Below the pieces are notes generated by a model. The model did no database searches. It was not told the origin of the DNA and saw only the letters and a program-made list of their open reading frames with translations. The translations under genes were made by a program, and so were the position numbers. This document shows positions 51,289 to 59,923 of a stretch of 64,000 bases of DNA, piece after piece; within the stretch, counting starts at the first letter, position 1; each line of letters begins with the position of its first letter. Source of the stretch: CAZQRP01 sp964596125 (lineage in GTDB: Bacteria > Chloroflexota > Dehalococcoidia > GIF9 > UBA5629); assembly GCA_964596125.1 (NCBI GenBank), contig CAZQRP010000006.1:62001-126000 (forward strand). The letters are read 5' to 3'.

Positions 51289-52077
51289 TTATAACACTTT
51301 CAAAAACTCTGTCACTTCCTTAGGCGCCTTTAAAAAATAACGGGCAACAGACTGAAAATCTTCACTGCCAACAAAGATTGTAATACCACCATAACCCTCA
51401 ATTACTTTAAAGGCATCCTCATCAGTCAAGTCGTCACCCAAATATACAGGCAGTGCCCCGCTTTTTCCTTTGGTCTCCTTGCATCTAGCTATAAGCCAGG
51501 CCACAGCTTTACCCTTGTCCCACTCCACAGGTGGCCTTATCTCGTATACCTTCTTACCCCGGGTAATCCTTATTCTCCCGGTAATATGAAGTGGATTGGT
51601 GACCTTATCGAAAGCATCTATGACCTTTTGCTCTTCAGCGCCATTGACAGAACGATAGTGCACACTGAGAGTCAATCCTTTATTCTCAACGAACACGCCT
51701 TTAATGCCTCTTAACGTGGTTGAAAGCACTTGAAAGAGGATCTGCAGGTAAGGTCTAACTTCCTCGGCAATAGGTTCCAGGAAATTAGTGCCAAAACCTT
51801 CGATTTCCAGGCCATGGTTTCCGGAGTAAATGATACCATCTACATTTACGCAGTTTTTAAGATCAGTCAAGGAACGGCCGCTGATAAGTCCGATGGTATA
51901 ACGACGATTTCTGGCAAGTGCCTGGAGTAATTTCCTCGTATCCGCATTAAGAACGGCCAGCTCCGGTCTGTCCGCAATAGGAGTCAACGTGCCGTCGTAG
52001 TCGCTAAGAAGTAAGATATGATTTGCTGATTTAAGACGATGCGATATCTTATTCCATGCGTCAAAAAGATACTGCAT
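51289..52077 (-). CDS. otsB: Trehalose-6-phosphate phosphatase
   Basis: 262 residues. HAD phosphatase of the OtsB type: motif I LLLSDYDGTLTPI (~23-35), LISGRSLTDLKN (~63), Lys in DKGKAVAWL (~185) and YLGDDLTDEDAFKVI (~213-227). It removes phosphate from trehalose 6-phosphate to yield trehalose. Starts 13 bp after otsA and ends 16 bp before mscS, all in one direction, so the four genes probably form one operon. Confidence 0.95.
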   Translation of the reverse strand: MQYLFDAWNKISHRLKSANHILLLSDYDGTLTPIADRPELAVLNADTRKLLQALARNRRYTIGLISGRSLTDLKNCVNVDGIIYSGNHGLEIEGFGTNFLEPIAEEVRPYLQILFQVLSTTLRGIKGVFVENKGLTLSVHYRSVNGAEEQKVIDAFDKVTNPLHITGRIRITRGKKVYEIRPPVEWDKGKAVAWLIARCKETKGKSGALPVYLGDDLTDEDAFKVIEGYGGITIFVGSEDFQSVARYFLKAPKEVTEFLKVL

Positions 52078-52090
52078 AACATCAACGTCA

Positions 52091-53563
52091 TTAAAGTCCC
52101 AGACCAGCTAACTCAGATATTATATTTCCGGCCCACTGATAAATATTATCTCGTTCCACAATCTGGCGCAACTTCCTTATTCGCGCCTGCCTTTGTCTCT
52201 TGGGCATCTCTATGGCTTTTTTAATTGACTCAGCAAATTCATCAGTAGCATAAGGATTAATGAGAATAGCATCGGTTAACTCTCTGGCAGCCCCGGTAAA
52301 CCGGCTGAGCATGAGTACGCCATCGTCGTCCACTCTGGAGGAAACAAATTCCTTGGCCACCAGGTTCATTCCATCATGGAGAGAACTGACCAGGCAAAAA
52401 TTCGCTAATCGATTGAAAGCCAGCAGAGTAGATGGTAAGCAATGTCTTTTAACATATATAACCGGCTTCCAGCCACCAGACTGATACTTCCAGTTTATCT
52501 CTTCAACAAGATCATCGACTTCCGCATTCAATTCTTTGTATTTTTTAATATGGACACGGCTTGGTTCAGCCAACTGGAAGAAAACCATTCGCCCCTGATA
52601 ATCAGGATACTTGAAGAAAAATTTGTCTAAAGCCCGCAATCTGTGAGGTATTCCCTTGGTATAATCAACCCTGTCGGCACCAATACCAACAATCTCGTCC
52701 TCTAGCTTCCAATTGTGCCGAATTATTTCCATTTCTTTTTCAACTTCCTCACCAGCCGCATCACGTGCTATTTGGTCGTAGTCCACACTGATAGGGAAAT
52801 ACCGTATTAAAGTAGTTCGACCAAGTCGGTTGACCGCCCACCTTTCATAGTCAATCTGGGATTCCAGAGTCCGGCCAACCGTTTCCAGAAAATTATCACA
52901 ATGATAGCGGATATGGAAACCAAGAAGATCATTCCCCAGAAGCCCATCTAATATTTCTTCACCCCACGGGCAAATTCGAAAGACTTCAGGATTGGGCCAG
53001 GGAATATGCCAGAACTGTGCGGTGACCACATCAGGATTCTTCGCTTTTATAAGTCGGGGCAAAAGTGCCAGATGGTAGTCCTGAATAAAAATAAACGCCT
53101 TCCTGTCACCAACCTCATCCAGAACGGCATCAGCAAAAAGCTGATTGACCTTTTTATAAGTATTCCAATCAGCTTCATCAAAATGTGGTGCCGTATACGC
53201 CACATGGCATAAAGGCCATAAAGCTTCATTGGAAAAACCGAGATAGTAGCCTTCCTCCTCCTCCTTCGTCAACCATATCCGCCTCAAGCTATAGCTGTGT
53301 TCATCTGGAGGAACAAGTACACGGTTTTTTTCATCCACCACCTTTTGATCGGCATTCCCACTACCGTGGGCAACCCATACACCACCACAGGCCCGCATTA
53401 CCGGGTCAAGAGCTACCGTCAATCCGCTGGCAGGCACAGTACACTCGATCTGTTTGCCCGACAAAACGTGAATGTAAGGCTCCCTATTAGATACAACAAC
53501 CAGTAAGCGACCAGATAATTCACTTCTAACCAGCTCTTGTAAGTGTTCTTTGGTCCAGCCCAT
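52091..53563 (-). CDS. otsA: Trehalose-6-phosphate synthase (GT20)
   Basis: 490 residues from ATG with GGAGGG upstream. GT20 motifs: VVSNREPYI (~23), FIQDYHLALLPRL (~151-163; His of the usual HDYHL is Gln), FWHIPWPNPEVF (~177-188), GADRVDYTKGIP (~283-294, with the Arg and Lys that bind UDP phosphates) and SSLHDGMNLVAKEFV (~382-396). It joins NDP-glucose and glucose 6-phosphate. Glucosylglycerol-phosphate synthase is a close relative, but the OtsB neighbour and the motif set favour trehalose. It has its own promoter (53595-53622). Confidence 0.92.
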   Translation of the reverse strand: MGWTKEHLQELVRSELSGRLLVVVSNREPYIHVLSGKQIECTVPASGLTVALDPVMRACGGVWVAHGSGNADQKVVDEKNRVLVPPDEHSYSLRRIWLTKEEEEGYYLGFSNEALWPLCHVAYTAPHFDEADWNTYKKVNQLFADAVLDEVGDRKAFIFIQDYHLALLPRLIKAKNPDVVTAQFWHIPWPNPEVFRICPWGEEILDGLLGNDLLGFHIRYHCDNFLETVGRTLESQIDYERWAVNRLGRTTLIRYFPISVDYDQIARDAAGEEVEKEMEIIRHNWKLEDEIVGIGADRVDYTKGIPHRLRALDKFFFKYPDYQGRMVFFQLAEPSRVHIKKYKELNAEVDDLVEEINWKYQSGGWKPVIYVKRHCLPSTLLAFNRLANFCLVSSLHDGMNLVAKEFVSSRVDDDGVLMLSRFTGAARELTDAILINPYATDEFAESIKKAIEMPKRQRQARIRKLRQIVERDNIYQWAGNIISELAGLGL

Positions 53564-53594
53564 CGATTCCCTCCAATATTATCGATGCACAACC

Positions 53595-53622
53595 ATTATA
53601 CACTATCCCTGTGTTAAAGCAA
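53595..53622 (-). promoter_or_regulatory. Promoter of the trehalose operon
   Basis: Minus strand: TTGCTT (complement of 53617-53622), 16-bp spacer, perfect TATAAT (complement of 53595-53600) in a GTGTATAATGG context. The predicted start near 53588 leaves about 25 nt before otsA with a GGAGGG site. The -35 box lies in the end of the small gene at 53603. Confidence 0.6.
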
Positions 53623-53833
53623 CCAACCCAATTTCCCGGACAGGATTATTGATCCATAAGGTCTTATTTTGATTGAGTGAATTGACCAGGAGTTGGTTCA
53701 CTATATGACCAGGTCTAAAACAATGTGTATATTTTGGAGGCACTATAGTAATATTAATCCGGTTCATTAAGAAAATCACCCGGTTGAGCGAATCTGGTTT
53801 TACTTTACCGGAAAGGACTATAGTATACGACAC
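53603..53833 (-). CDS. Small hypothetical protein between sigma factor and otsA
   Basis: 76 residues from a GTG with a weak TTGAGG just upstream. It starts 13 bp after the sigma-factor stop and ends 39 bp before otsA, all on the minus strand. The composition is protein-like (VIFLMNRINITIVPPKYTH, LLVNSLNQNKTLWINN) but no family is recognised. If real it joins the sigma factor and trehalose genes in one transcript. Confidence 0.4.
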   Translation of the reverse strand: MSYTIVLSGKVKPDSLNRVIFLMNRINITIVPPKYTHCFRPGHIVNQLLVNSLNQNKTLWINNPVREIGLVALTQG

Positions 53834-53846
53834 GCCTCAACCGGTG

Positions 53847-55274
53847 CTACGAGAGGTAATCTGTTAACTTACGACTGCGACTCGGATGTCGGAGTTTAGC
53901 CAGTGCCTCTTTCTCAATCTGGCGAATCCGCTCCTTGGTCAGGCCAAACTCTGATCCTACGTCCTCTAAAGTTCTGCTGCCGGTATTACCCAGTCCAAAC
54001 CTGGTTTCGATGATACGACGCTCGCGTGCTGACAATGACTCCATAGCGCCTCTCAACTGTTCCCCGAGCAGACTTTCGGTTGCCTGATCTTCGGGCTTGG
54101 GACTGTTCTGGTCAATAATAAAATCGCCAAGCTGGCTCCCTTCCTCGCCGATTGGTGTCTCAAGCGAAATCATCTCTTCCGATGCAATCTTGAGCAGCAT
54201 ATCTAACTTCTCGGACGAAACACCCATCTCCGAAGCCATCTCCTCTTTAGTTGGCTCGTGATCATATTGCTGCCACAATCGTTGCCTTACCTGAGACAAC
54301 TTCCTGCTGGCCTCCACCATATGTACTGGCAGGCGAACAGTGCGCGATTGTTCTGCAATGGACCGGCTGATAGCCTGCCTGATCCACCACGTGGCATAGG
54401 TGCTGAATTTGTAACCCCGGCGGTGGTCAAATTTCCACACCGCCCGCATAAGCCCGATGTTTCCCTCTTGAATAAGATCAAGTAAAGACATAGTGCGTGC
54501 GTTGTATCTTTTAGCAATACTGACAACAAGACGCAAGTTAGCTTGAATAAGCCTATCAGCCGCCTGACTGACCATTTCCCTCACTCGCTTAAAGTACAGG
54601 TCGATTTCAGTGCTGTGTTTATCTATTCCATCCCAGAAATCCGTAGACCGTGTCTTCTCCTCAAATTCAGCTACCGAAGTTGCCTGGCTTGCTTCCCCTA
54701 GCAAATGCCAGGGGATAAGAAAGCTGTCCAATGACAGTTTGATCAAGCCTCTTCTAACTTCGTCCTGATTTAATCCTGTGTCATGAGCAATATCGCTGCA
54801 CAGTTGCGGATCGATCTGGCTACTGATAGCATTGCGCAGGTCCGGATGTAATACTCTACTCGCCATACCTGCGTCAGGTGGAATTTTCAGATGCCCGCAA
54901 AGCTCTTCCAAGAGCACACGCGCCTGACATAACTGCTTTATCAACATTGACAATATATCGACTGCCGAAGGCTCATTCCCATATTTGGCAATCCATTTCT
55001 GCTCAAGATAAGAGAGGTGCTTCCCTGCCTCTACCTGGCTTCCCAGAAGCTTCTCCTCTTTAACGCTGAGCAGAGGAGTCTTTCTACATCCAGCAAGATA
55101 CAGGCTTGTCGAATCCTTATCGATCTCATCCTCATTTTTTATGGAAGCAGTCTTCAAGTCCTCCACTTCTTCCTCATGGTCAATATTTTCAACCAGACCT
55201 GTCTCATCAACAGGTTTAAAATCTGTCCATTCCGAAAAAATGTTTTCCATGTTTATTGGATTTTCTATAACCAT
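53847..55274 (-). CDS. RpoD-family sigma factor (group 1/2)
   Basis: About 475 residues from ATG 55274; earlier in-frame GTGs also exist and no strong Shine-Dalgarno sequence is present. An acidic N-terminus (~1-55) precedes region 1.2 (SLYLAGCRKTPLLSVKEEKLL, split at ~58-78), then ~140 residues of non-conserved linker, region 2 (LRLVVSIAKRYNARTMSLLD; YATWWIRQAISRSIAEQSR ~300), region 3 (RLPVHMVEASRKLSQVRQRL) and region 4 (SRTLEDVGSEFGLTKERIRQ). No region 1.1. It could be the housekeeping or an alternative sigma-70-group factor. Its position upstream of the trehalose operon suggests, but does not prove, a stress role. Confidence 0.88.
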   Translation of the reverse strand: MVIENPINMENIFSEWTDFKPVDETGLVENIDHEEEVEDLKTASIKNEDEIDKDSTSLYLAGCRKTPLLSVKEEKLLGSQVEAGKHLSYLEQKWIAKYGNEPSAVDILSMLIKQLCQARVLLEELCGHLKIPPDAGMASRVLHPDLRNAISSQIDPQLCSDIAHDTGLNQDEVRRGLIKLSLDSFLIPWHLLGEASQATSVAEFEEKTRSTDFWDGIDKHSTEIDLYFKRVREMVSQAADRLIQANLRLVVSIAKRYNARTMSLLDLIQEGNIGLMRAVWKFDHRRGYKFSTYATWWIRQAISRSIAEQSRTVRLPVHMVEASRKLSQVRQRLWQQYDHEPTKEEMASEMGVSSEKLDMLLKIASEEMISLETPIGEEGSQLGDFIIDQNSPKPEDQATESLLGEQLRGAMESLSARERRIIETRFGLGNTGSRTLEDVGSEFGLTKERIRQIEKEALAKLRHPSRSRKLTDYLS

Positions 55275-55490
55275 CACTACAACCACTTACTATGCTCATT
55301 GATTTCTTTGTACATAATGTATACAACAAGCAAAACTTTCAAAGTTATACTACCCCGGTTTTAAATCCGGTATAGCTCTATTTTGCCAACAAATCGTTAT
55401 GATTAAATGAAGTTTTACCGTAATAGTTACTATTTTTGTCCGGTATGTACCCGGACTATATAAATCAGGCTCGCATTGACTGACAGTCCG

Positions 55491-55709
55491 CTAAACTGCA
55501 ATAACTTCCTTGACATCGGACACTTGCTCTTTCAGTATCCTCTCTATGCCATTCTTTAAAGTCATCGTCGACATAGGACACCCGCCGCAAGCACCCTTCA
55601 GTCTCACTTTAACCACACCGTCGCTGATATCAACCAGTTCAACATCGCCGCCATCAGCCTGCAAAGCTGGCCTTATTTGTGTTAAAGCTGCCTCAACTTT
55701 ATCTTTCAT
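55491..55709 (-). CDS. NifU C-terminal-domain Fe-S scaffold protein
   Basis: About 72 residues; ATG 55709 has AAAGGAAG upstream, better than an earlier in-frame start. IRPALQADGGDVELVDI (~11-27) and GACGGCPMSTMTLKNGIE (~39-56) form the NifU-C/NfuA-type domain, where the CxxC pair transfers a [4Fe-4S] or [2Fe-2S] cluster. Stand-alone versions act as carriers in Fe-S maturation. There is no Suf or Isc operon nearby. Confidence 0.93.
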   Translation of the reverse strand: MKDKVEAALTQIRPALQADGGDVELVDISDGVVKVRLKGACGGCPMSTMTLKNGIERILKEQVSDVKEVIAV

Positions 55710-55990
55710 GTTCCACTTCCTTTCACTACTACTACTCTCATTATTCATTCTAGTTTATGAGATACTTCTTGTATGCGACTTTTGTCTCATCATGAGTGTA
55801 AATACCCTTTATTGTTAGCAGAAGAAAACAGGTCAAAATATAATAGGCGGACAGATTATGATGAGACTGTAGCGGATTGAAATTGCAGAGAAAAAGGATA
55901 GAAAATAAGCAGGCGGAACAGTTACATCAGGTAATCCGGACAGAAATCGTTTGTCTGTTTACTCCCCGCTGTCACGAAAAATTAATATGC

Positions 55991-56863
55991 TCATCCATCA
56001 CCATCAGCCTGGCTGGACAACATATTTGCATATTCAGCCAGCCTGGGTAAAATTACCGCAGTTTTTCCTTGAATTAAATAATCCGAGATTTTCTGTGTCG
56101 TTAACGGTGTCGGCTCAGCATTAATCTCAATAATAATGACAGACTGCCTCTCCTCCGCGGAAGAGAAGTTTAAACCAGTCCTTTGTTTCATCTCAATATC
56201 CCTCTGCCGCGCTACATGAGGTAAGCTGGCAAATGGGTGAACAACGGCTGAGGTCCCACATATTAACATCAGATCACACATCTCAGCTTCATCCATACTT
56301 TCGTAAGCAACATCGGAAGGGATCGGCTCATTGAAATGAACAACGTCACTTTTTATCGGTGCTTTACACCTGGAGCATAAAGGAGGCAGTTGTGCTTCCT
56401 TCAGAAGTCCCTCCAGATCATATTCCTCACATTTAAATCTTGAGCCGCAGGAAGGACATCTCAATTTCAACACACTTCCATGGTACTCCAAAATCCTCTG
56501 GCTCCCTGACTTTTCATGCAGACCATCGATGTTCTGGGTAATTACACATTTAAGAATACCCTTTTTCTCAAGTTCAGCAAGGGCGTAATGACCGGGATTT
56601 GGCTCTGCCTCTTCCAATGCCCCGAGCATGTATGGCTGGGTCAATCTCACTTCCCAGTATTCTCTGGGATCCCTTAAAAAAGTATGGTACGTCTGGTACG
56701 CTAATCTTTCCGCTTCAGGATTCTTAGTCCATATCCCGTTCGGGCCTCTGAAATCCGGTATACCTGATTCGGTCGATATACCTGCCCCGGTTAAAGCGAT
56801 AGCATGGCGACTTTTAACCAGGTCTTTAGCCGCCCGCTCGATAAGAAATTCAATATCATCCAC
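55991..56863 (-). CDS. Sir2-family NAD-dependent protein deacylase
   Basis: 290 residues from GTG 56863. GAGISTESGIPDFRG (~26-40), TQNIDGLHEKSG (~112-123), catalytic His in EYHGSV (~131) and CPSC/CSRC zinc pairs (~138 and ~163) define the sirtuin fold. VVHFNEPIP (~175) replaces the common VVFFGE segment. It removes acyl groups from lysines using NAD. The gene has a perfect TATAAT exactly 6 bp before the start codon and no Shine-Dalgarno sequence, suggesting a leaderless mRNA. Confidence 0.92.
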   Translation of the reverse strand: MDDIEFLIERAAKDLVKSRHAIALTGAGISTESGIPDFRGPNGIWTKNPEAERLAYQTYHTFLRDPREYWEVRLTQPYMLGALEEAEPNPGHYALAELEKKGILKCVITQNIDGLHEKSGSQRILEYHGSVLKLRCPSCGSRFKCEEYDLEGLLKEAQLPPLCSRCKAPIKSDVVHFNEPIPSDVAYESMDEAEMCDLMLICGTSAVVHPFASLPHVARQRDIEMKQRTGLNFSSAEERQSVIIIEINAEPTPLTTQKISDYLIQGKTAVILPRLAEYANMLSSQADGDG

Positions 56864-56869
56864 ATATAT

Positions 56870-56875
56870 ATTATA
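56870..56875 (-). promoter_or_regulatory. -10 box giving a leaderless sir2 mRNA
   Basis: Perfect TATAAT on the minus strand with 6 bp to the GTG start. A weak -35 (TGCACT) lies 17 bp upstream. Confidence 0.55.
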
Positions 56876-57137
56876 TCGTATCCGGGAAGCTCAGTGCATT
56901 ATAATCGAGTTCCAGGGCTTACAGCCTGAATTGTGCCACTGTATAGCAGGAGATACGGCGGTTTCCCCAAACGTCGATTTACTCTATAATTTATGTAAAT
57001 AAAGGCTACGTATGAATTCATAACAATGAGAATCTCTATTCGTTTAATAATGAACACAAAAAGTCACAAAGACCATATCGCAGCACCGAAAGCATAACGA
57101 AAACTATCCTCTAATAATAAAGCTCTACAGTAGAACG

Positions 57138-57920
57138 ATGCCGGAGACCAATACTGGTAGATCGAAGGGCATGCAGAGAGAACAAAGGCCGTTACTGAAA
57201 GTATTGACAGCGGCTGGACTGGGTTCTCGACGACAACTTGCCGGTGCCATTCGTAATGGTAGAATCCGAATCAACGGGAGCAAAGTAGAAGACTTCTCAT
57301 ATCCGGTGAGTCCGGAAACCGATACGATAACGATGGATGACAAACCGGTGAAAATACAGTCCATGCCTAAAATCACTTTAATGCTTAACAAGCCTGCAGG
57401 TGTTCTTTCAACAACGAAAGATGACAGGGGCCGCAAAACGGTTATAGATATCCTCCCGCCGGGATATGATAACATCGGCCTGTATCCTGTCGGGCGCCTT
57501 GATATGAACAGCACCGGATTATTATTGCTCACTAATGACGGTGGACTTGCTTACCAGCTTACTCACCCAAAATTTGAGCATGACAAAGAGTATTTAGTTT
57601 GCATCAAGGACAAACTTAACCGCGCTGAAAAACGCAGTATTGAAAGGGGTATTCAACTTGACGAAGGTATGACCTATCCTGCACTCGTGAAAGAAAGCAC
57701 GGGAAATCCACCCTTTAACTACAGCATAACAATACATGAGGGCAGGAAGCGGCAGGTACGGCGCATGTTTGAAAAACTCGGTCACCGCGTTGTTGCCCTG
57801 AAAAGAATCAGAATAAATCGGCTCAGCCTGGGTAAACTTAAAGAAGGTGAAGTGCGCGAGCTTACCGCTCAGGAAACCGGGCGACTGTTACGTGATTCCA
57901 CCTTCCATCGAACGCACTAG
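57138..57920 (+). CDS. rluB: Pseudouridine synthase of the RsuA/RluB/E/F family
   Basis: 260 residues. N-terminal S4 RNA-binding domain (RPLLKVLTAAGLGSRRQLAG ~17-36, NGRIRINGSKV), linker, then the synthase core: NKPAGVLSTTKDDRGRKTV (~80-98), catalytic Asp in PVGRLDMNSTGLLLLTNDG (~119-137) and KEYLVCI (~153). RluB modifies U in 23S rRNA helix 89; RsuA acts on 16S rRNA, so the precise target is uncertain. No Shine-Dalgarno sequence, but TACAGT lies 6 bp before the ATG. Confidence 0.92.
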   Translation: MPETNTGRSKGMQREQRPLLKVLTAAGLGSRRQLAGAIRNGRIRINGSKVEDFSYPVSPETDTITMDDKPVKIQSMPKITLMLNKPAGVLSTTKDDRGRKTVIDILPPGYDNIGLYPVGRLDMNSTGLLLLTNDGGLAYQLTHPKFEHDKEYLVCIKDKLNRAEKRSIERGIQLDEGMTYPALVKESTGNPPFNYSITIHEGRKRQVRRMFEKLGHRVVALKRIRINRLSLGKLKEGEVRELTAQETGRLLRDSTFHRTH

Positions 57921-58001
57921 AATTGAAAATACTGTTGACTTTTTAAATCAAATTGTGGACTCAGACCACGATCCACCACATTTGAAATAAGGAAAACAAT
58001 T

Positions 58002-58580
58002 TTAAAGCCGTGGCTTACAGATAATCTCTTTAACTCTGAGATTGAAAAAGTCCTGGGCATTGGCAGGCTGGAGTACCACAGCCGTATCGGCACCACGGCC
58101 GGTACCGGCTATGGCGATCACTTCTGTGTCAGTCCTCACCAGTCCGGCGTCGGCTGCCATCAAAGCGATTTCACATACCACCTTCATCCCCTGCCCCAGG
58201 ACCCGCAGCGTATTGGCTATTATCTCCTCGGTCTGATATGTATTAAAATGGCGGCGCACCGCACGCCCAACTCCCCCAAAGGCATGAGTGGTAGTGAGTA
58301 TGATACCACCTTTCGACTCTATTATTTTGCGGTTCTCCGGCTCCAGTTCCTGTGTATCAGGTTCTTTTGCCCCTGTCGAATGAGTGACCATCACAAGCCT
58401 GAGACCGTCAAACAGTTGCACTGCCTGAGCAGCGGTCTCACCCTTTGTTGTGGCAATCAATATAGTTTCGATACCCAGCTCCCCCGCCCGTTTCTTTGCC
58501 AATCGCAGAGTATCCCCGGTGTTCTCTCTCCCGGTGCTGGGAAAATACGTGGTTTCAACAATACTAACTTCTGAAGCCAT
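58002..58580 (-). CDS. Stand-alone pyruvate-kinase C-terminal (PK_C-like) domain protein
   Basis: About 192 residues from ATG 58580, which has GGGGGTG upstream. TYFPSTGRENTGDTLRLAKK (~8-27), ILIATTKGETAAQAVQ (~36-51), VMVTHSTGAKEPDTQEL (~57-73) and GIILTTTHAFGGVGRAV (~85-101) match the alpha/beta domain that forms the C-terminus of pyruvate kinase. The catalytic barrel is absent. In long pyruvate kinases this domain is regulatory; stand-alone versions are of unknown role and may bind a small phosphorylated ligand. It is convergent with rluB. TATAAT lies at the complement of 58599-58604. Confidence 0.85.
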   Translation of the reverse strand: MASEVSIVETTYFPSTGRENTGDTLRLAKKRAGELGIETILIATTKGETAAQAVQLFDGLRLVMVTHSTGAKEPDTQELEPENRKIIESKGGIILTTTHAFGGVGRAVRRHFNTYQTEEIIANTLRVLGQGMKVVCEIALMAADAGLVRTDTEVIAIAGTGRGADTAVVLQPANAQDFFNLRVKEIICKPRL

Positions 58581-58786
58581 ATAACACCCCCGGAAAGCAT
58601 TATAGCACGACGTGGTATACCTGAACCAAAACATATGAGCTAGCGCTGTTTCCACTTTATAAATTTCCTTTGGTAAACAAATGTAGTAAGTTCGTGTTCT
58701 ATACATCCGGGTACAGCGGAGTTATAAAGGACTGGTGCAAAATCCATGATAAATCCGAATAACTTTATCTAAGTGAAACTGGGGAG

Positions 58787-58819
58787 TATTCCTTTTCACC
58801 CAATACAGGTGTATAATCG
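58787..58819 (+). promoter_or_regulatory. Promoter-like 33-bp element, copy C (TTCCTT-17-TATAAT)
   Basis: TTCCTT (58789-58794), 17-bp spacer, TATAAT (58812-58817). The TATTCC and GGTGTATAATCG ends match copy A. It leaves a leader of about 51 nt for the gene at 58875. Confidence 0.55.
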
Positions 58820-58874
58820 TTAATGATAATTTGACCGTGACCTGAGCAGGAGTAAAAGCCAAGAGGTGGAATAG

Positions 58875-59324
58875 ATGGCAAACATGCAAGTCGGTTCCTG
58901 GAAAGAACTCCCGGTAATCGGAAAAACACTGGCATTTTACTGTCCTAAATGCCAGGAAGCAAACCGCCTGGAGGTCAGCTTATTTACCACCGGATCGGCA
59001 GCCCCGGCAAACGGAATAACGCAAACCGGTGAGGTGATAATTAAACAGGGCAGACCAATATGGGGCTATCTGGTGGCGTTTATAGTTGCGTTTATTATAG
59101 GAGGAATCTTGGCTACTATTGTAGGAAAAGTTGCGTTCTGGATCACGGCCACCTGCGCAGTCATTGTTCTTGCCGGAGGGAAGTTGTTCAACAATATATT
59201 CGGGAAAAAGTTACCCGTCTGGATCACTAAATGTAGTAATTGCAGCTATGAAACACCAGTTGCCGTCTCTCTGGATGGGACTTCAGCCGCCATTGGTGAG
59301 ATTCAGGGAAGCTCTTCAGAATAA
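58875..59324 (+). CDS. Zinc-ribbon membrane protein, function unknown
   Basis: 149 residues with AGAGGTGG upstream. The N-terminus has FYCPKCQEANRLEVS (~22-36), and the C-terminus CSNCSYET (~123-130) gives a second CxxC, so the two ends may form one split zinc ribbon. Between them two hydrophobic helices (YLVAFIVAFIIGGILATIVG and FWITATCAVIVLAGG, ~62-105) place both ends in the cytoplasm. No family is recognised. Preceded by a 33-bp promoter-like element. Confidence 0.7.
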   Translation: MANMQVGSWKELPVIGKTLAFYCPKCQEANRLEVSLFTTGSAAPANGITQTGEVIIKQGRPIWGYLVAFIVAFIIGGILATIVGKVAFWITATCAVIVLAGGKLFNNIFGKKLPVWITKCSNCSYETPVAVSLDGTSAAIGEIQGSSSE

Positions 59325-59510
59325 AATTTAATTTTGAGTCCGGTACTTCTCTGTCTTTTGCACCGTTTACCACTGAAAACTGGCGATCCGTCAGGCCGGT
59401 GGTCCGCTCATATAAAATACGCTTACAATTAATTGTCCGGCCAGGAGTAAGGCTGCCATTGAAGAAAACAGTGAATTGTCCGGCAAAACAGGCGGGCGAT
59501 ACTTCTACGT
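59325..59510. other. Front part of a 599-bp intergenic region
   Basis: No gene recognised from 59325 to 59510. The rest of the gap (to 59923) holds a possible 41-residue membrane peptide and a group of hairpins, listed separately. Confidence 0.4.
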
Positions 59511-59636
59511 TTACGCCAGGTTATAGACCAGATAAATCAAGCCGACTATTAACACAAGTACACCTGTACCTGTGATTGCTATTACCAGCATATCTAGCAG
59601 GAGATCAGCTATATATCTTAAAACAGGTTTAAACAT
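59511..59636 (-). CDS. Possible 41-residue single-helix membrane peptide
   Basis: ATG 59636 opens MFKPVLRYIADLLLDMLVI, followed by AITGTGVLVLIVGLIYLVY and a stop at 59511: one strong transmembrane helix preceded by a basic N-terminus. No Shine-Dalgarno sequence is visible, so confidence is limited. Confidence 0.4.
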   Translation of the reverse strand: MFKPVLRYIADLLLDMLVIAITGTGVLVLIVGLIYLVYNLA

Positions 59637-59822
59637 TGTAGCACTGCATGTTGTGGTATGCAATTATTACTCACTACATATTGTAATCCATGTGTCAATC
59701 GGCCATAAGGACTAGTCCATTTAGCTGAAGTACCTCATCTTTCGAATCCAGGCATGCAAAAACCAAAATGAGGCGAAGCCTATCTTTGACTTCCCTCAGG
59801 GCAAAATAGCAAGGCGTTTACC

Positions 59823-59895
59823 AGGGGCGCCAGCCCCTCTTCCAAGTCCCATCTTCATGGGCTCCCAAACGAGCAGCCTGCCCTGGCAGACGAAA
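59823..59895. repeat. Cluster of three short hairpins
   Basis: AGGGGC/GCCCCT with loop GCCA (59823-59838); CCCAT/ATGGG with loop CTTC (59848-59861); CTGCC/GGCAG (about 59878-59889). They lie just past the end of the minus-strand gene at 59924. Possibly a structured 3' RNA or a dispersed repeat. Confidence 0.45.
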
Positions 59896-59923
59896 ATCCT
59901 TCAGGGTATTGTCGCATTGTAGT

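Noticed and set aside
55438..55456. GTCCGG/CCGGAC hairpin after the NifU-like gene as a terminator
   Set aside because: In the minus direction it is followed by A residues, not T, so it is not a simple intrinsic terminator.
59730..59760. TTCGAATCC resembling a tRNA T-arm
   Set aside because: No acceptor, D or anticodon stem can be built around it, and the flanks do not pair.
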